NCBI GenBank assembly: GCA_028700795.1
Contig: JAQVRY010000005.1
Coordinates: forward strand, 1-8,873
Length of the DNA: 8,873 nucleotides
Origin: Tissierellia bacterium
GTDB lineage: Bacteria > Bacillota > Clostridia > Tissierellales > Sedimentibacteraceae
Reading direction: 5' to 3'
The translations under genes were made by a program, and so were the position numbers. Of the stretch, positions 6,582-8,873 are shown piece by piece. Below the pieces are notes generated by a model, which had not been told where the DNA came from, ran no database searches, and saw nothing but the letters and a program-made list of their open reading frames with translations. Position 1 is the stretch's first letter; every line of letters begins with the position of its first letter.

Positions 6582-7349
6582 ATGGGACGAAGAGTGTTAA
6601 CCGGATTTGCAGGCGGAGCGTTTATAGCAGTTATAACATATTTAGGCGGCCCCCTATATGACTTTATTTTTTTTGGTATAACATGTATAGCTATTTATGA
6701 ATTATCAAAAGCTTTTTGTGGTAATGGCTTTGATTATGGAGCCGTTATGAATTATATTTTTGCAATTGCTTTATTTATCGAGAAGGTTACCGAAAACAGG
6801 CATTTCTTTGACTTTTTTCTATTTTTATACATTTCGATTAATTTCCTGATATTTGTATTTAATAAGAAGGTAACTGTAAAAAAAGTTTCAGAAATAATTT
6901 TTATGGGTACATATGTGGTATTCTTCATGTATCATATGATGCTTATGAATGATTCGAAATTTGTATGGTTGGTATATATTATAGCTTTCGGCTCAGACAC
7001 ATTTGCATACTTTACAGGTAAATTTTTTGGCAAAAATAAATTATATCCTGAAGTAAGTCCAAATAAAACTATTGAAGGTGCAATTGGAGGTATTATTGGA
7101 AGCACAATTTTATCATTGATATATTTCAATTATTTAAGCATAAATAAATATTTTTACATTATAATATTTAGTGTAAGTGCATCTATATTTTCAATGGCAG
7201 GTGACCTGACAGCATCTAAAATTAAAAGAGAATACAAAATAAAGGATTTTGGAAATCTCCTTCCCGGTCACGGAGGCATAATGGACAGATTTGACAGTGT
7301 TTTATTTGTAGCACCTACAGTGTACTATTTTATTTTGCATTTTATATAA
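6582..7349 (+). CDS. cdsA: Phosphatidate cytidylyltransferase (CDP-diacylglycerol synthase)
   Basis: This 255-residue integral membrane enzyme makes CDP-diacylglycerol from phosphatidic acid and CTP, the branch point for anionic phospholipids. Several hydrophobic segments span the protein (about 8-22, 28-42, 56-68, 77-93, 104-122, 127-145, 165-183, 190-206, 239-254). The family signature is present in full at 212-238: S-K-I-K-R-x4-K-D-F-G-N-L-L-P-G-H-G-G-I-M-D-R-F-D. The upstream motif GSDTFAYFTGKFFGKN...SPNKTIEGAIGG (137-170) is also typical. The ATG lies 10 nt after the uppS stop codon. Its ribosome binding site is weak (GGCGGT, 6571-6576), so translation may depend on coupling to uppS. In related genomes dxr usually follows, but here rseP does. 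Confidence 0.96.
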   Translation: MGRRVLTGFAGGAFIAVITYLGGPLYDFIFFGITCIAIYELSKAFCGNGFDYGAVMNYIFAIALFIEKVTENRHFFDFFLFLYISINFLIFVFNKKVTVKKVSEIIFMGTYVVFFMYHMMLMNDSKFVWLVYIIAFGSDTFAYFTGKFFGKNKLYPEVSPNKTIEGAIGGIIGSTILSLIYFNYLSINKYFYIIIFSVSASIFSMAGDLTASKIKREYKIKDFGNLLPGHGGIMDRFDSVLFVAPTVYYFILHFI

Positions 7350-7363
7350 ACGGAGGTTATATA

Positions 7364-8605
7364 TTGATAACATTAATAGCGTCTATTCTTGTTTTTTCTG
7401 TAATTGTTCTTGTCCATGAATTTGGTCATTATAAAGCTGCAAAAAGCGTGGGTATAAAGATATATGAATTTGCCATAGGAATGGGGCCCACATTATTAAA
7501 GACAGTGAAAAACGGAACAGTATATTCTATCAGAGCTATTCCCATAGGTGGTTTTGTTCAGATGGAAGGAGAAGAAGAAGATTCAAGAACACCTACAAGT
7601 TTCAGTACAAAATCCATTGCTCAAAGAGCTAAAGTAATTGCAGCAGGTCCTGTAATGAACTTCGTATTAGCTTTGGTTTTATTTCTTATAATTGCTTTTA
7701 CATATGGAATTTACGGTAATCATGTTGAATTTATCGATGAAAATTCCAATGAATATAAAGCAGGCTTACGAGCGGGAGACAAAATTATTTCCATTAACGG
7801 TGACAGAACATATATATGGGAAGATATTTTTTATGAATTAGTATCCCCTGAGGAAAGTTCTTACACATTGGAATATGAAAGAGATGGTCAGATTAAAGAA
7901 GCAATTATCGACAAAAACTATAGGAAAATAATAGGAATTACCTCAACCATGGCAAACGGAGAAACCACTACAACCGTATCTCCTTCAGATATGACATCCC
8001 CTGCATACAAGGCAGGTATTATGGACGGAGATATTGTTGTCAAAATTAATGATATTCCTGTGAATACTTGGGATGAGCTGACAAACCTGGTTGAAAATTC
8101 AAATAAAACGGTAAAGGTTACTATAGATAGGAAAGGTGAAATTATAGATTACAATATTGAGCTGCAGGAACAAATATCTGTAAGATTTAATACTCAGCTT
8201 GAAAAATCATTTATGACGGCGATATCCTCTTCAATGTATAAAACCGTATATTATATTGAACTTATGTTTAAAACCATAAGACAGCTTGTTACAGGAAGAT
8301 TGGGCAGTGATGCCCTAGGCGGACCTGTAATGGTAATATCTATGGTGGGGGAAGCAGCTCAAAGCGGAATTCTTTCACTTTTCAGCCTTGCAGCTTTTAT
8401 AAGCATTAACTTAGGATTCATGAATTTACTTCCCATTCCTGCATTGGATGGAAGCAAGCTTATATTTTTAGCTATAGAAGGAATAAGAGGTAAAGCATTG
8501 CCTGCTGAAAAGGAAGGCTATATACACTTTATAGGTTTTGTATTCTTAATAGGTTTTATGTTGTTTATCACTTATAAAGACATATTGAGAGTGTTCAGAA
8601 TATAG
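7364..8605 (+). CDS. rseP: Site-2 protease RseP/RasP-type zinc metalloprotease, two PDZ-like modules
   Basis: This 413-residue intramembrane protease cuts anti-sigma factors and remnant signal peptides within the membrane. TTG is the start: GGAGGT (7352-7357) is 6 nt upstream, and the next in-frame ATG (M40) would remove the active site. The first transmembrane helix carries HEFGH (18-22: zinc ligands H18 and H22, catalytic E19). A second hydrophobic segment lies at about 95-117. Two similar modules follow, YKAGLRAGDKIISING (131-146) and YKAGIMDGDIVVKIND (215-230), which look like tandem PDZ domains of about 75 residues each. The third helix, INLGFMNLLPIPALDG (348-363), supplies D362 in the LDG motif. 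A last helix lies at 388-404. It sits 14 nt after cdsA. Confidence 0.95.
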   Translation: MITLIASILVFSVIVLVHEFGHYKAAKSVGIKIYEFAIGMGPTLLKTVKNGTVYSIRAIPIGGFVQMEGEEEDSRTPTSFSTKSIAQRAKVIAAGPVMNFVLALVLFLIIAFTYGIYGNHVEFIDENSNEYKAGLRAGDKIISINGDRTYIWEDIFYELVSPEESSYTLEYERDGQIKEAIIDKNYRKIIGITSTMANGETTTTVSPSDMTSPAYKAGIMDGDIVVKINDIPVNTWDELTNLVENSNKTVKVTIDRKGEIIDYNIELQEQISVRFNTQLEKSFMTAISSSMYKTVYYIELMFKTIRQLVTGRLGSDALGGPVMVISMVGEAAQSGILSLFSLAAFISINLGFMNLLPIPALDGSKLIFLAIEGIRGKALPAEKEGYIHFIGFVFLIGFMLFITYKDILRVFRI

Positions 8606-8612
8606 ATTTATT

Positions 8613-8648
8613 TGTCATCCTGAGCGTAAGCGAAGGATTCAGAATGAC
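8613..8648. repeat. Dispersed palindromic intergenic repeat, copy B
   Basis: GTCATCCTGA (8614-8623) and TCAGAATGAC (8639-8648) form a stem with 9 of 10 pairs around a 15-nt loop. Within it, ATCCT (8617-8621) can alternatively pair with AGGAT (8634-8638). TGTCATCCTGAGC (8613-8625) is the exact reverse complement of 2343-2355 in copy A, and the homology continues as AAGC.AA.GAT.C in both. To the right, GTTACGGTTATGCGAAGATA (8653-8672) aligns with the right half of copy A. It starts 7 nt after the rseP stop codon. The T-poor 3' flank argues against a terminator. Confidence 0.6.
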
Positions 8649-8664
8649 TAACGTTACGGTTATG

Positions 8665-8690
8665 CGAAGATACTAACTCTTGCATCTTCG
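8665..8690 (+). promoter_or_regulatory. Hairpin directly upstream of the ispG ribosome binding site
   Basis: CGAAGAT (8665-8671) and ATCTTCG (8684-8690) are complementary over 7 bp with a 12-nt loop, and C8673-G8682 can pair after one mismatch. The stem ends 5 nt before the ispG GGAG (8696-8699). It may be the distal end of the copy B repeat. It could influence ispG translation or mRNA processing, but no function is evident from sequence. Confidence 0.4.
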
Positions 8691-8704
8691 TTATTGGAGA
8701 TATT

Positions 8705-8873
8705 ATGGATAAAATAATAAGAAGACAAAGTTTAAAAGTTATGGTAGGAAATGTTCAAATAGGTGACGGTGCAGATGTAACGGTACAGTCCATGACTAAT
8801 ACTTTCACCAAAGATGTAAAGTCAACAGTCGCTCAAATTTTACAATTGGAAGAAGCAGGTTGCGAAATTATCA
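8705..8873 (+). CDS. ispG: 4-hydroxy-3-methylbut-2-en-1-yl diphosphate synthase, N-terminal part
   Basis: The frame runs open to the window edge and gives the first 56 residues. IspG (GcpE) is the [4Fe-4S] enzyme that reductively converts the cyclic diphosphate MEcPP to HMBPP, the penultimate step of the MEP isoprenoid pathway. The start RRQSLKVMVGNVQIGDGADVTVQSMTNT (6-33) is diagnostic: the basic 'RR.S..V.VGNV.IG' opening followed by VQSMTNT, then TVAQILQLEEAGCEII (41-56) of the TIM barrel. GGAG (8696-8699) precedes the ATG by 5 nt. The iron-sulfur cysteines lie near the C-terminus, outside the window. Its place after rseP is standard for Clostridia. Confidence 0.95.
   Translation, partial: MDKIIRRQSLKVMVGNVQIGDGADVTVQSMTNTFTKDVKSTVAQILQLEEAGCEII

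Noticed and set aside
8665..8690. Hairpin before ispG as an intrinsic terminator of the cdsA-rseP unit
   Set aside because: It has a 12-nt loop, only 7 pairs, and the tail TTATTGGAG contains the ispG ribosome binding site.
1..8873. CRISPR arrays, tRNA or rRNA genes, insertion sequences, toxin-antitoxin or defence systems
   Set aside because: No spaced direct repeats, cloverleaf or rRNA sequence, transposase or nuclease gene was seen; nearly all of the window is housekeeping coding sequence.

Overview
The window is an AT-rich stretch of a low-GC Gram-positive (Firmicutes) chromosome, most likely Clostridia or a relative such as Tissierellia. The evidence is the gene order topA / rpsB-tsf-pyrH-frr / uppS-cdsA-rseP-ispG, strong GGAGG-type ribosome binding sites, TTG starts used alongside ATG, and consensus SigA-like promoters. 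I cannot name the genus from sequence alone. All genes read on the + strand.

Layout. Positions 1-142 hold a possible 3' end of an upstream gene and the topA promoter. topA (143-2329) encodes DNA topoisomerase I with four C-terminal zinc modules. The 218-bp gap 2330-2547 holds a degenerate dispersed repeat against the topA stop codon, a strong extended -10 promoter, and a structured rpsB leader with two Shine-Dalgarno sequences. rpsB (2548-3312) and tsf (3383-4297) follow, separated by an attenuator-like hairpin with a T-run. A perfect 25-bp dyad lies between tsf and pyrH (4359-5069). frr (5072-5629), a 60-codon PASTA-like gene (5631-5813), uppS (5852-6571), cdsA (6582-7349) and rseP (7364-8605) are then packed with 1 to 38 bp between them. 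The 99-bp gap before ispG holds a second member of the dispersed repeat family and a further hairpin. ispG starts at 8705 and runs off the window.

How the genes work together. The first block serves translation and nucleotide supply: S2, EF-Ts, UMP kinase and ribosome recycling factor. The second block serves the envelope: undecaprenyl-PP synthase for the wall lipid carrier, CDP-diacylglycerol synthase for phospholipids, the site-2 protease RseP for membrane signalling, and IspG of the MEP isoprenoid pathway that feeds UppS.

This is mostly a conserved housekeeping region, and I found no new defence, mobile or biosynthetic system. The points that deserve attention are: two genes usual here are missing (dxr between cdsA and rseP, and codY between topA and rpsB); an uncharacterised PASTA-like small gene; an RNA-structured rpsB leader; an rpsB-tsf attenuator; an unexplained perfect dyad before pyrH; and two diverged copies of an intergenic palindromic repeat.
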